From Extensimonas sp963708545 (GTDB lineage Bacteria > Pseudomonadota > Gammaproteobacteria > Burkholderiales > Burkholderiaceae_C): a stretch of 33,429 bases of DNA. Location: contig CAVPUD010000151.1 in the NCBI GenBank assembly GCA_963708545.1, forward strand, positions 1 through 33,429. Direction: 5' to 3'. Position 1 is the first letter of the stretch. Each line of letters opens with the position of its first letter. Shown piece by piece: positions 26,803 to 33,429 of this stretch. A model generated the notes under the pieces. It saw nothing but the letters and a program-made list of their open reading frames with translations. It made no database searches and was not told the origin of the DNA. The translations under genes were made by a program, and so were the position numbers.

Positions 26803-28200
26803 TCATGCTGCCTTGGCCGGTGCCAACTCGGGTAGCCCCATTTGACGAAACATTCTTGCAGGCAGTGCCAGATTCAACGCTGGCGTTTTGCTCAGCCGCC
26901 ATGGGCCATGCGCGCTCTTGCTTGTGTTCCAGGCCTCGCGCACGCTGACCCCGCGCTTTTTGAGTTCGCGGTAGCCCGCGCTGCCCCATTGTTTCCATGC
27001 GTAGCATCGTAACCGCCGTCGCACCCATTTGTCGATCTCGCGCAGAGGGCTCAACACTTCGGCAATTCCGAAGTAGGCTTTCCACCCGGTCAGGGCGGTC
27101 TTCAACTCTTGCACGATGTCAATCAAACGGTGACCTCGTGTGCGACGGGTCAGCTCTCGGATGGTGTCTTTGAGTTTCTCGATGGCCTTGGGGGCCACCT
27201 TGATTCTCGCGTCACCCTTGCTGACGGTAAAGCCCAGAAACTTGCGGTTCCTGGGGCGATCTACAGCGCTCTTTTGGGCGTTCACTGTGAGCCGCAGTGA
27301 ATCGCGCAAGGTGCGCGTTACGTTTTGCATGAGCCGCTCGCCCGCGCGTTTGCTTTTGACGAAGATATTGCAGTCATCGGCATAGCGGGCAAAGCGGTGA
27401 CCTTGGCGTTCCAGCGCCCAGTCCAGTTCATCCAGCACCACGTTCGCCAATACGGGCGACAAGGGACCGCCTTGCGGCACCCCTTGCGTTGTCGCCTGCT
27501 TTTGACCATTGATTTGCACCCCGCCTTTGAGAAAGCGGTTGATGAGCCGGAGCACATCGGGTGCGTCCACGTGCTGGCGCACGCGAACCATCAGGCGGTC
27601 ATGGTTGACGCGATCGAAGAACGCCTCCAAGTCAATGTCCACCACCCAGCCGTACCCTTGTCGGATCGTGGCTTGGGCGTGACGCATCGCTTGGTGAGCG
27701 CTGCGCCCGGGCCGAAAGCCGTAGCTGTTGCGGTGGAAGTGGGGCTCCCAGTGTCGCTGCACCACTTGCGCAACAGCTTGCTGGATGAACCGGTCCACCA
27801 CGGTGGGGATGCCAAGAAGTCGTTTTCGACCGTCTGGCTTTGGGATTTCCACGCGCTTGACAGGCTTGGGCTGGTAAGAGCCAGCCACCAGTTGTGTGCG
27901 GATGGTGGGCCAATGCGCTTTCAGGTGGGCACTGAGTTCATCGACGGTCATGCCGTCAATGCCCGGCGCGCCTTTGTTGCGCTTGACCTGTGCCAAGGCC
28001 CGTTTGAGGTTCTCACTGTCCAGAACCTCGGTCATCAGGGTTGAGATTTCCGATGATGGGGTGGTCTGGGGTTTTCCAGCGATGGGTTCATCCACCTGTG
28101 TTGCCGTCTGGGGCAACGGTGGCGGCGCCGCAGGGTTAGCTGCGTTGCGCTTGTCAGATGCAGTCCCACCTCTCTTCACGCCCAGTTCCTCATCGTTCAA
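26803..28200 (-). CDS. ltrA: Group II intron reverse transcriptase/maturase
   Basis: 465 aa; a TTG start at 28198-28200 fits the N-terminus MNDEELGVKRGG, with AAGG upstream. RT domain has NKGAPGIDGM, IPTVVDRFIQQA, YGFRPGRSAHQA, the active site RYADDCN (YADD) and NRKFLGF. The thumb/maturase (GIIM) region follows with GWKAYFGIAEV and KRGVSVREAWNTSKS-GPW. There is no HNH endonuclease domain, consistent with class IIC introns that use hairpin targets. It promotes splicing and retrohoming. It appears intact. Confidence 0.95.
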   Translation of the reverse strand: MNDEELGVKRGGTASDKRNAANPAAPPPLPQTATQVDEPIAGKPQTTPSSEISTLMTEVLDSENLKRALAQVKRNKGAPGIDGMTVDELSAHLKAHWPTIRTQLVAGSYQPKPVKRVEIPKPDGRKRLLGIPTVVDRFIQQAVAQVVQRHWEPHFHRNSYGFRPGRSAHQAMRHAQATIRQGYGWVVDIDLEAFFDRVNHDRLMVRVRQHVDAPDVLRLINRFLKGGVQINGQKQATTQGVPQGGPLSPVLANVVLDELDWALERQGHRFARYADDCNIFVKSKRAGERLMQNVTRTLRDSLRLTVNAQKSAVDRPRNRKFLGFTVSKGDARIKVAPKAIEKLKDTIRELTRRTRGHRLIDIVQELKTALTGWKAYFGIAEVLSPLREIDKWVRRRLRCYAWKQWGSAGYRELKKRGVSVREAWNTSKSAHGPWRLSKTPALNLALPARMFRQMGLPELAPAKAA

Positions 28201-28609
28201 GGTTCAGGCCTTCGGTGCGGGCCGCACCTACTATGCCTTTTGCTGACTTCTGCACGGTAGTTCAGCAGCGGTTCCCCGCTGCCCAGTTCCAGGCTTGCCC
28301 GAGACACCTTGCAGATCTCCCGTGGTAAGACACGAATCCTTCCTCGCATAGACGCCGGATTTACAAAATGCACCCTTGTCGGTGTCGCCACCGACGCTGT
28401 AGATGGAGGACTTGGCGGTCACGTGCCCGCTGGTCCCGAATGCATCACGCCTCATATCCGGTTTTTGTTCATCGTCCCGCGATTTCGCCTTGAGCTTCCT
28501 CCGCACCCCGCCTCGCGACGACGCACTTGCCCTTTGGCTAACCTTCGGCTCTACATACACCTGGTGTCGGGACTTTCACCCGACTGGATTCGTGCCATGC
28601 ACGGCACAC

Positions 28610-28670
28610 ACGTAGAAGTCACCGGCCTGCGCGGCTTTTCGCGCAGGTCCGGTGGACTGCCGGGTTATGC
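28610..28670 (-). repeat. attC site of the DUF2971-like cassette, split by the intron
   Basis: Minus strand R'' GCATAAC (28664-28670) overlaps the gene's TAA stop. The stem ACCGG/CCTGCGCG pairs with CGCGCAGG/CCGGT around a short AAAAG loop region, leaving two unpaired bases (C and A) on one arm, the extrahelical bases typical of attC. The R' core is cut after GT by the intron; the remaining TAGAA is at 26706-26710. GCATAAC is exactly complementary to GTTATGC at the cassette's start (29313-29319). Confidence 0.82.
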
Positions 28671-29297
28671 CGCTTCACTGACAAGCTCTTTCCATTCATT
28701 GTTCCCGACCAGCGTAGAACGGAACACGTATTTGTTCAGCCGCTCGCAACCCTCGATTGAGCCTATTGTTTCCCTGAAGCTCTGAACCAACGCCTTCGGC
28801 ATCCACGGGTTAAGGTAGATTTTTTGTATGCACTCGATGGGAATGCGAACGTCCTTTGACGCAACTTGACGAGTCCGGTTTTTGTAGATAATCCGAAATT
28901 CGCACTCGTCCACATACCCAGCGCGCTTAATGAATGGAAGCTCTGCAATGGAAGGCCGTTGATTACGAAGGTCGTCAAGGGTTCTGTAATCAACCGGTCC
29001 GTAGTCAAAGCCCTTCGATTTATCGAAGTGTTCCAGAAGCAAATCTTTATTGAAGATGATGCACACGCCACCAGAATCGCCGGCGAATACGTGCCAATGA
29101 TGGTAGGTCTCTGCTGTCTCCGTGAAGCAGAGAGCAAGCAGCGTTTGTAGATTTTGCTGTTCCTTAAACACACTCAGGCTGTACGAATCGTTGCTGTCAT
29201 CCCATTTCATGGGGTCAAGCAAGGTAATTGCCTTTCTCCTCAAAATTCTAAGGAGCGCAGGAGTGGTCGTATATCGCCGCAGTCGTGGTTCAGTCAC
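28665..29297 (-). CDS. DUF2971-like integron cassette protein
   Basis: 210 aa starting at GTG 29295-29297 with GGAG seven bases upstream. RRYTTTPALLRILRRKAITLLDPMKWDD and ALCFTETAETYHHWHVFAGDSGGVCIIFNK follow the pattern of DUF2971 proteins ('W...hYa...GvcI.F'), which are of unknown function and frequent in mobile and defence contexts. It is the cassette nearest the integrase remnant. Its stop lies inside its attC. Confidence 0.75.
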   Translation of the reverse strand: MTEPRLRRYTTTPALLRILRRKAITLLDPMKWDDSNDSYSLSVFKEQQNLQTLLALCFTETAETYHHWHVFAGDSGGVCIIFNKDLLLEHFDKSKGFDYGPVDYRTLDDLRNQRPSIAELPFIKRAGYVDECEFRIIYKNRTRQVASKDVRIPIECIQKIYLNPWMPKALVQSFRETIGSIEGCERLNKYVFRSTLVGNNEWKELVSEAA

Positions 29298-29312
29298 GCA
29301 AAGTCTCCAGAG

Positions 29313-29424
29313 GCATAACGTTCAGTATACGCCGCAAGCGGCGTATACCCATTCAAAATTTCGGTCGTATAACACAACCTCCCCAAAGAGACGTCCACTT
29401 GCAGCACACCTCCCCGGCCAGTAT
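29313..29424 (-). other. Candidate attI region of the degenerate integron
   Basis: It lies between the intI remnant and the first cassette. The recombination point is GTTATGC on the minus strand (29313-29319). A strong hairpin, GTATACGCCGC (29325-29335) with GCGGCGTATAC (29338-29348), sits beside it. No gene is present. The attI call depends on position; an attC of a lost cassette is the alternative. Confidence 0.55.
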
Positions 29425-29625
29425 ATGCCGGCAAACACCACGCCACCGCCCAAGCTGCTGGACCAACTACGCAGCAAGGTGCGTATCAAGCACCATAGCT
29501 TGGGTAGGGAGTGCCACTATGTCCATTGGGCGAAACGGTTCGTTCTTCTCCATAGCAAACGTCACCCAGCAGATATGGGACTGCCGAAGTGGGAGCGTTT
29601 TTGACGCTGGTGTGCTGCACCGCCA
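29425..29625 (+). pseudogene. intI: Integron integrase IntI, truncated and frameshifted 5' remnant
   Basis: From ATG 29425 the peptide reads MPANTTPPPKLLDQLRSKVR, then a stretch with HHSLGRECHYVHWAKRF and LLHSKRHPADMG, the N-terminal SAM-like domain of IntI tyrosine recombinases. Near 29580 the frame breaks by one base; the next frame continues TAEVGAFLTL, matching the expected '-AEVEAFLTHLA'. Similarity ends about 29625, and the catalytic domain with its R-H-R-Y residues is absent. It reads away from the cassettes, the standard integron geometry, and cannot encode a working integrase. Confidence 0.8.
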
Positions 29626-29664
29626 ACAACCGCAAGGGGCGCAGGCGCTGCATCGAAGGCCGTA

Positions 29665-29700
29665 TGGATTGCCACGGGCCTGACGGCCCTCGCAATGACG
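29665..29700. repeat. REP-like palindrome between intI remnant and fmdB
   Basis: GGATTGCCACGGGCC and GGCCCTCGCAATGAC form an imperfect inverted repeat around TGA. It resembles the dispersed 'GTCATTGCGAGG...GCAATCC' family (recalled). It may mark the endpoint of the deletion that removed the rest of intI. Confidence 0.6.
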
Positions 29701-29749
29701 GGGCATACATCGCGCATGCCGGGCAATTCCGCCTCATGGAAAATCTGGG

Positions 29750-30001
29750 TTAGATACCCTTCTTGCCCTGCAGCAGTCTGGCCCTATCGGACGGGCTGTA
29801 GTGGTCGAACAGCCCTTGCGCTGCGGCGGCGCGGCGGTTGGACATGCGTATGGCTTCTATCCTGCCCGCCGGGGCGATCGCCGACACGCATCTTTCCAGC
29901 GCACTGCTGCCGCAGTTCGGACAGACGGGTGTGCTGCCGGAGCGCACCAGGGCCTCGAAGCCGTGGCCGCAGGCCTGGCAGCGGTAGTCATAGAGGGGCA
30001 T
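29750..30001 (-). CDS. FmdB-family zinc ribbon protein
   Basis: 83 aa; CxxC pairs Cys8/Cys11 and Cys27/Cys30 (YDYRCQACGHGFE, PVCPNCGS) form a small zinc ribbon. ATG 29999-30001 has AGGAG six bases upstream and overlaps the 3' end of the preceding gene by 14 bp. The family is widespread and often labelled regulatory; its role in nif clusters is unknown. It is the last gene of the right minus-strand unit. Confidence 0.88.
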   Translation of the reverse strand: MPLYDYRCQACGHGFEALVRSGSTPVCPNCGSSALERCVSAIAPAGRIEAIRMSNRRAAAAQGLFDHYSPSDRARLLQGKKGI

Positions 30002-30473
30002 GCCGATCTCCTGAGAACCTGTTCATGATCTTTTCATGGGGTGCGCACTGCCGGCCCGCGGCCGCGGCGCAGCCTTCGAGGGGTTTGTCTGAAGCACCGG
30101 GTGCAGCGTCGCCGAGTCCCACCCAGGCATGCACATGCACCGCGTCAAAACCCACCATGCGCTGCACTCCATGTTCATTCCTCAGCTCCATCAAGGGGCG
30201 GCGGATGAGCAAAGGGTCGTCCAGCAGCAAGGCCAGGGCGGCGGCGCCGTCGAGCGCCTCGGGCTGCACCTCACCCGACTTGACGCGCGGCGCGGCGCGG
30301 TTGAACCATTGGGCCATGGGCAGCGGTGCCAGAAAGGCCAGCAGCGACTCGGCCGTCCACGGCCAGCGCAGCAAGTCACGCAGCTCCAGGCTGTGGCCGG
30401 CGGCGCGCAGCAAGGCTTTTTGGCGCGCGTTGCCGCCGCAGCCGGGCTTTTCATAAAAGACGATGTGGGCCAT
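29988..30473 (-). CDS. ArsC/Spx-family nitrogenase-associated protein (NifO-like)
   Basis: 161 aa, ATG 30471-30473 with GAGG upstream. Thioredoxin-like ArsC fold with Cys12 in FYEKPGCGGNARQKALLRAAG, then ELRDLLRWPWTAESLLAFL, WFNRAAPRVKSGE and LLIRRPLME. Nif-linked members are annotated as nitrogenase-associated or NifO-like proteins, with a suggested role in molybdenum distribution. A 30-residue C-terminal tail beyond the domain ends inside fmdB. Confidence 0.85.
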   Translation of the reverse strand: MAHIVFYEKPGCGGNARQKALLRAAGHSLELRDLLRWPWTAESLLAFLAPLPMAQWFNRAAPRVKSGEVQPEALDGAAALALLLDDPLLIRRPLMELRNEHGVQRMVGFDAVHVHAWVGLGDAAPGASDKPLEGCAAAAGRQCAPHEKIMNRFSGDRHAPL

Positions 30474-30520
30474 GGGAGCCTCGCGAGGGTGGCGCGGCAT
30501 TGGCGCGCAGGGCGGTGGTG

Positions 30521-30886
30521 TCAATCGGGGGCCGTCGGTATCCACGGGGTGCGCAGCGGTGATGCGGGCTCCAGCCGGGCCGCGGCCAAGGCAGCATGAC
30601 CGCCGATCAGGTCCCAGACCTCGGTGAAGCCGAAGTCGGCAAACATCTGCGCCCACTCCTGGCTGGCGATCCCGTGGTAGCAGTAAATCAGGATGGGGCG
30701 GCGGCGCTCGGTCTGCAGCAGCAGCGCGTCCTGGTTGTGCCGCGCGAGCAGCACCGCGCCCGGCCAGCCGTCGTGGGCATGGCTGGCCGCGTCGCGTGCA
30801 TCGAGCACGAGAGCGCCGGGGCGCGCCTGCAGCCAGGCCCCGAGCTCGGGCGCGGTGAGGCGGCGGAACGTGCGTTGGCCAGACAT
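30521..30886 (-). CDS. Rhodanese-domain protein, nif-associated
   Basis: 121 aa single-domain rhodanese; LVLDARDAASHAHDGWPGAV and the active-site loop ILIYCYHGIASQEWAQ with Cys69. It resembles the nif-linked rhodaneses (RhdN) and may transfer sulfane sulfur in cofactor assembly (inference). Start ATG 30884-30886, ribosome binding site weak. It is 38 bp after the 202-aa gene and 47 bp before the ArsC-like gene, in one transcript. Confidence 0.88.
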   Translation of the reverse strand: MSGQRTFRRLTAPELGAWLQARPGALVLDARDAASHAHDGWPGAVLLARHNQDALLLQTERRRPILIYCYHGIASQEWAQMFADFGFTEVWDLIGGHAALAAARLEPASPLRTPWIPTAPD

Positions 30887-30924
30887 GGGGGCTGTGCAAG
30901 CGTCGAAGGGTGCCGAAGCCCCAC

Positions 30925-31533
30925 TCAGACAGGGCGGTTCTCGTTCGGGTTGCGCACTGGCCCCATCAACTCCAGCCCTTCGCTGTAGGTGATGGTGTCG
31001 AAGGTGACGTCGAACTTGAGCGCCGCATCGGCAATGGCGTCGAGCTTGCCGGCGCTGTCTTTTTTCTTGAGCTCGCCTTTGTCGATGTAGAAAAGCTCAA
31101 GCAACTCGTTATAGACCGTGGCCTCGTCTATGGGCAGCACGTAGAACATGGCGCCCTTGTAGGGCACCTGGTACTTTTTCGACAGGTCGATGTTGTTGCA
31201 ATACAAGAAATACTTGCCCCCGGCGCTGAGCGCTTCGCCCAGCACTTCGGCCACGTCCTTGAGGTGCTCGAAGCTCAGCAGGTAGCCGGCAAAAAACGGC
31301 AGGTGCTTTTCGCCCACGTTGGCAATGGCCAGCACCTGGGTGCACGCCAACTCAGGCGGGCGCGCCTCGTCGGCCAGCTTGGGCGCAAAACGCAGCGCCA
31401 GCTCGCCGCGAAAGCCGACGCGGCCGAACTTGTTGGTCGGCCCCTTGAGCACGGGGTTGAGCAGGCGCCCCTCGGCTTCGAGCCGGGCGAATGCGGTGTC
31501 GTCGAGTTCCGGGCGGGCAAGCGTGGCTGTCAT
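30925..31533 (-). CDS. Unrecognised 202-aa protein divergent from nifH, sigma54-driven
   Basis: ATG 31531-31533 with AAGGAA five bases upstream. I do not recognise the family. Visible stretches: GPTNKFGRVGFRGELALRF, VLAIANVGEKHLPFFAGYLL, GGKYFLYCNNIDLSKKYQVP and a C-terminal FDTITYSEGLELMGPVRNP. No membrane segment, signal peptide or cysteine cluster, so probably a soluble cytoplasmic protein. A perfect -24/-12 promoter and a NifA UAS shared with nifH show it belongs to the nif regulon. It leads the rhodanese/ArsC-like/FmdB unit. Confidence 0.85.
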   Translation of the reverse strand: MTATLARPELDDTAFARLEAEGRLLNPVLKGPTNKFGRVGFRGELALRFAPKLADEARPPELACTQVLAIANVGEKHLPFFAGYLLSFEHLKDVAEVLGEALSAGGKYFLYCNNIDLSKKYQVPYKGAMFYVLPIDEATVYNELLELFYIDKGELKKKDSAGKLDAIADAALKFDVTFDTITYSEGLELMGPVRNPNENRPV

Positions 31534-31633
31534 GGGTGTTCCTTGGGTAGGGTGTGTGAGGGGCATGCAAACCGGACGCGGGCACTGCCATGCACTGCCC
31601 GCCGCGCCGCAAAGATTGCACGCACCTCTTACC

Positions 31634-31649
31634 AGCAATCGCCGTACCA
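31634..31649 (-). promoter_or_regulatory. sigma54 promoter of the 202-aa gene operon
   Basis: Minus strand TGGTACGGCGATTGCT: TGGTAC-N5-TTGC with exact spacing. Predicted start near 31623, giving a ~90-nt leader. Confidence 0.8.
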
Positions 31650-31752
31650 GGCACGCCTGCCTTGGTACCCAGCATGCCGCCGCGTGCAAATGCGACACAA
31701 AGCCGAGTACAGACCGCCCTCCCCCCGTTTTTTGCGACGCGATTCGCAGTTT

Positions 31753-31768
31753 TGTCGGGAAGCGGACA
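31753..31768. promoter_or_regulatory. Shared NifA UAS between nifH and the 202-aa gene
   Basis: TGTCGGGAAGCGGACA, perfect TGT-N10-ACA. It lies about 105 bp upstream of the minus-strand -24 element and about 117 bp upstream of the nifH -24 element; no second perfect site was found in the 500-bp intergenic region. Confidence 0.8.
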
Positions 31769-31884
31769 AAGCTCTGGCCGCCCGCAAACTCACCCCCGCG
31801 CTCTGGTGCAAATGCCCCTCACGCGGCGTTTTTCCTAGGAGAAAAGCCCTTTTGCGCCACTGCGCGCAAGCGGCACGAAGGGCT

Positions 31885-31900
31885 TGGCACGGAAGCTGCA
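31885..31900 (+). promoter_or_regulatory. nifH: sigma54 promoter of nifH
   Basis: TGGCACGGAAGCTGCA: perfect TGGCACG -24 element and TGCA at -12. Transcription would begin near 31911, giving a ~122-nt leader. Confidence 0.88.
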
Positions 31901-32032
31901 GAGCAAGGCTGCGCGAACACAAGTTCCGCCAAACGTGAACCTACAGAAGAAGAGCAGCAGGCACGAAAGGCTGACCTCCTCGCGGCTTTGGAACCTTTGG
32001 CTTTTTCACCCTTTCCTCAACGGAGCACTGCA

Positions 32033-32929
32033 ATGACGAATCTTCGACAAATCGCCTTCTACGGCAAAGGTGGCATCGGCAAGTCCACCACTTCGCAAAA
32101 CACCCTGGCCGCCCTGTCCGACCTCGGTCAGAAAATCCTGATCGTCGGCTGCGACCCCAAGGCCGACTCCACGCGCCTGATCCTGCACGCCAAGGCCCAG
32201 GACACCATCCTGTCGCTGGCGGCCGAAGCCGGCTCGGTGGAGGATCTGGAGCTTGAGGACGTCATGAAGATCGGCTACAAGGACATCCGCTGCGTCGAGT
32301 CCGGTGGCCCTGAACCAGGCGTCGGCTGCGCTGGCCGCGGCGTGATCACCTCGATCAACTTCCTCGAAGAAAACGGCGCCTATGACGGCGTCGACTATGT
32401 CTCCTACGACGTGCTGGGCGACGTGGTGTGCGGCGGCTTCGCCATGCCCATCCGCGAAAACAAGGCACAGGAGATCTACATCGTCATGTCCGGCGAAATG
32501 ATGGCCATGTACGCCGCCAACAACATCTCCAAGGGCATTCTGAAGTACGCCAACTCGGGCGGCGTGCGCCTGGGCGGCCTGGTCTGCAACGAGCGCCAGA
32601 CCGACAAGGAATTGGAGCTGGCCGATGCCTTGGCCGGCATGCTGGGCTCCAAGCTGATTCACTTCGTGCCGCGCGACAACATCGTGCAACACGCCGAACT
32701 GCGCCGCATGACCGTGATCGAGTACGCGCCGGACTCCAAGCAGGCGGCCGAATACCGCACGCTGGCCAGCAAGATCCACAACAACGCGGGCAACGGCACC
32801 ATCCCGACCCCGATCACGATGGACCAGCTTGAAGACATGCTGATGGAATTCGGAATCATGGAAGCCATTGACGAATCCGAAGTCGGCAAGGCAGCCGCTG
32901 CCGCAGCTGCCGCTTTGGCCGTCGCCTGA
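32033..32929 (+). CDS. nifH: Nitrogenase iron protein NifH (dinitrogenase reductase)
   Basis: 298 aa, ATG 32033, with CGGAG upstream. P-loop GKGGIGKS at residues 11-18; the [4Fe-4S] cluster ligands shared by the homodimer are Cys99 (GVGCAGRG) and Cys133 (DVVCGGFA). Arg102 is the residue ADP-ribosylated by DraT in organisms that have it. The C-terminus ends in a long Ala run. It delivers electrons to NifDK with ATP hydrolysis and also acts in cofactor maturation. It opens the structural operon. Confidence 0.99.
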   Translation: MTNLRQIAFYGKGGIGKSTTSQNTLAALSDLGQKILIVGCDPKADSTRLILHAKAQDTILSLAAEAGSVEDLELEDVMKIGYKDIRCVESGGPEPGVGCAGRGVITSINFLEENGAYDGVDYVSYDVLGDVVCGGFAMPIRENKAQEIYIVMSGEMMAMYAANNISKGILKYANSGGVRLGGLVCNERQTDKELELADALAGMLGSKLIHFVPRDNIVQHAELRRMTVIEYAPDSKQAAEYRTLASKIHNNAGNGTIPTPITMDQLEDMLMEFGIMEAIDESEVGKAAAAAAAALAVA

Positions 32930-32941
32930 AGAAGAGCGCAA

Positions 32942-32977
32942 GCCCGGATCGTCGCTGCGCAAGACGGCGATCCGGGC
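32942..32977 (+). other. nifH-nifD intercistronic hairpin
   Basis: GCCCGGATCGTCG (32942-32954) pairs with CGGCGATCCGGGC (32965-32977), 12 of 13 positions plus one G.U, with a 10-nt loop. No T-run follows. Such hairpins stabilise the nifH segment and help give excess NifH over NifDK (known in other diazotrophs; inferred here). Confidence 0.75.
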
Positions 32978-33015
32978 GGCCGCCCGACCACAACCCCCAC
33001 TGACTGGAGTCCCCC

Positions 33016-33429
33016 ATGACCGCCACCGTTGAAGAGCGCAAGGCCGCCAACAAGGCCTTGATCGAAGAAGTGCTGAAGGCCTATCCCGAAAAAATGGCCA
33101 AGCGGCGCGCCAAACACCTGGGCACGTTCGAAGACGGCAAGCCCGACTGCGGCGTGAAGTCCAACATCAAGTCCCTGCCCGGCGTGATGACCATCCGCGG
33201 CTGCGCGTATGCGGGCTCCAAGGGGGTGGTGTGGGGCCCGATCAAGGACATGATCCACATCAGCCACGGCCCCGTGGGCTGCGGGCAATATTCCTGGGCC
33301 GCACGCCGCAACTACTACATCGGCACGACGGGCGTGGACACCTTCGTGACCATGCAGTTCACCTCCGACTTTCAGGAAAAGGACATCGTCTTCGGCGGCG
33401 ACAAGAAGCTCGACAAGATCATCGACGAG
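33016..33429 (+). CDS. nifD: Nitrogenase MoFe protein alpha chain NifD, 5' part (partial)
   Basis: The first 138 codons are present; the gene continues past the right edge. ATG 33016 has GGAG six bases upstream. P-cluster ligands Cys63 (TIRGCAYAGSKGV) and Cys89 (HGPVGCGQYSW) are visible. With NifK (expected downstream) it forms the catalytic MoFe protein. Confidence 0.98.
   Translation, partial: MTATVEERKAANKALIEEVLKAYPEKMAKRRAKHLGTFEDGKPDCGVKSNIKSLPGVMTIRGCAYAGSKGVVWGPIKDMIHISHGPVGCGQYSWAARRNYYIGTTGVDTFVTMQFTSDFQEKDIVFGGDKKLDKIIDE

Larger units (their letters stand above)
26711..28609 (-). mobile_element. Group IIC-type intron (about 1.9 kb) inserted in an attC core site
   Basis: The 5' end is GTGTGCC (28603-28609) and the 3' end ...CCTATCCCGAT (26711), matching GUGYG...AY. 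Domain V is a 34-nt hairpin at 26751-26784 with a 2-nt bulge; its catalytic triad reads CGC with the central G.U pair, the class IIC form. Domain VI follows with a candidate bulged A. Joining the flanks gives ...TACGT|TAGAA, recreating the attC core GTTAGAA. The intron encodes a reverse transcriptase. It reads on the same strand as the cassette genes. Confidence 0.85.

Noticed and set aside
28309..28785. Plus-strand open frame in the intron 5' region
   Set aside because: It covers structured intron RNA domains and the attC hairpin; it shows no protein family signature and spans the exon boundary.
24050..29745. The AT-rich insertion considered as a CRISPR array or a phage defence island
   Set aside because: No short regularly spaced repeats are present; the repeats are attC sites, and none of the cassette genes is a recognised defence gene with confidence.

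Overview
The window is a large nitrogen-fixation (nif) island from a betaproteobacterium, most likely of the order Burkholderiales and plausibly a Comamonadaceae relative. The evidence is the GC-rich coding style, an oxygen-sensitive type of NifA with no NifL, isc-type genes very close to the proteobacterial ISC system, and intergenic repeats of a kind I remember from Comamonadaceae genomes. That last point is from memory and is not tested. No rRNA, tRNA or CRISPR array is visible.

Left arm (1-11.5 kb, minus strand). Read from its 5' end, this is nifA, nifB, a 2[4Fe-4S] ferredoxin, an IscA-like protein, a TPR protein, the LRV iron-sulfur protein, two tandem nifZ genes, a small conserved protein, nifS, nifT, another small conserved protein, a DegT-type protein, a SIR2-like protein and a [2Fe-2S] ferredoxin. 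Genes are tightly packed, many with 4-bp stop/start overlaps. nifB has a clear sigma54 -24/-12 promoter and a NifA upstream activator site (UAS). At the extreme left edge a RelE/HigB-like toxin gene begins.

Centre (11.8-24.05 kb, plus strand). Divergent from nifA is an ISC-type operon, iscS-iscU-A-type carrier-iscA-hscA-fdx, with its own near-perfect -24/-12 promoter. It lacks iscR and hscB. A second unit follows behind a UAS and a sigma54 promoter: nifV, cysE, nifW, fixABCX, a thioredoxin-fold [2Fe-2S] ferredoxin and a TPR protein paralogous to the one in the left arm. Together these units supply Fe-S clusters and sulfur (IscS, NifS, CysE), homocitrate (NifV), FeMo-co precursor (NifB), maturation factors (NifZ, NifW, NifT) and low-potential electrons (FixABCX, ferredoxins). 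No nifU lies in the window.

Insertion (24.05-29.75 kb). The nif cluster is interrupted by a visibly more AT-rich degenerate integron. It has a truncated, frameshifted intI start on the plus strand, a candidate attI, and a minus-strand run of gene cassettes: DUF2971-like, a frameshifted YaaC-like gene, a one-TM protein, a nuclease-like hypothetical and a 67-aa hypothetical. Recognisable attC sites separate them. A group IIC-type intron of about 1.9 kb with a reverse transcriptase is inserted exactly inside the GTT core site of one attC. Complementary R''/R' core sites support the cassette boundaries and the intron ends.

Right arm (29.75-33.43 kb). A minus-strand unit holds an unrecognised 202-aa protein, a rhodanese, an ArsC-like nitrogenase-associated protein and an FmdB zinc ribbon. 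It diverges from nifHD on the plus strand. One UAS lies midway between the two divergent sigma54 promoters. nifD runs off the right edge.
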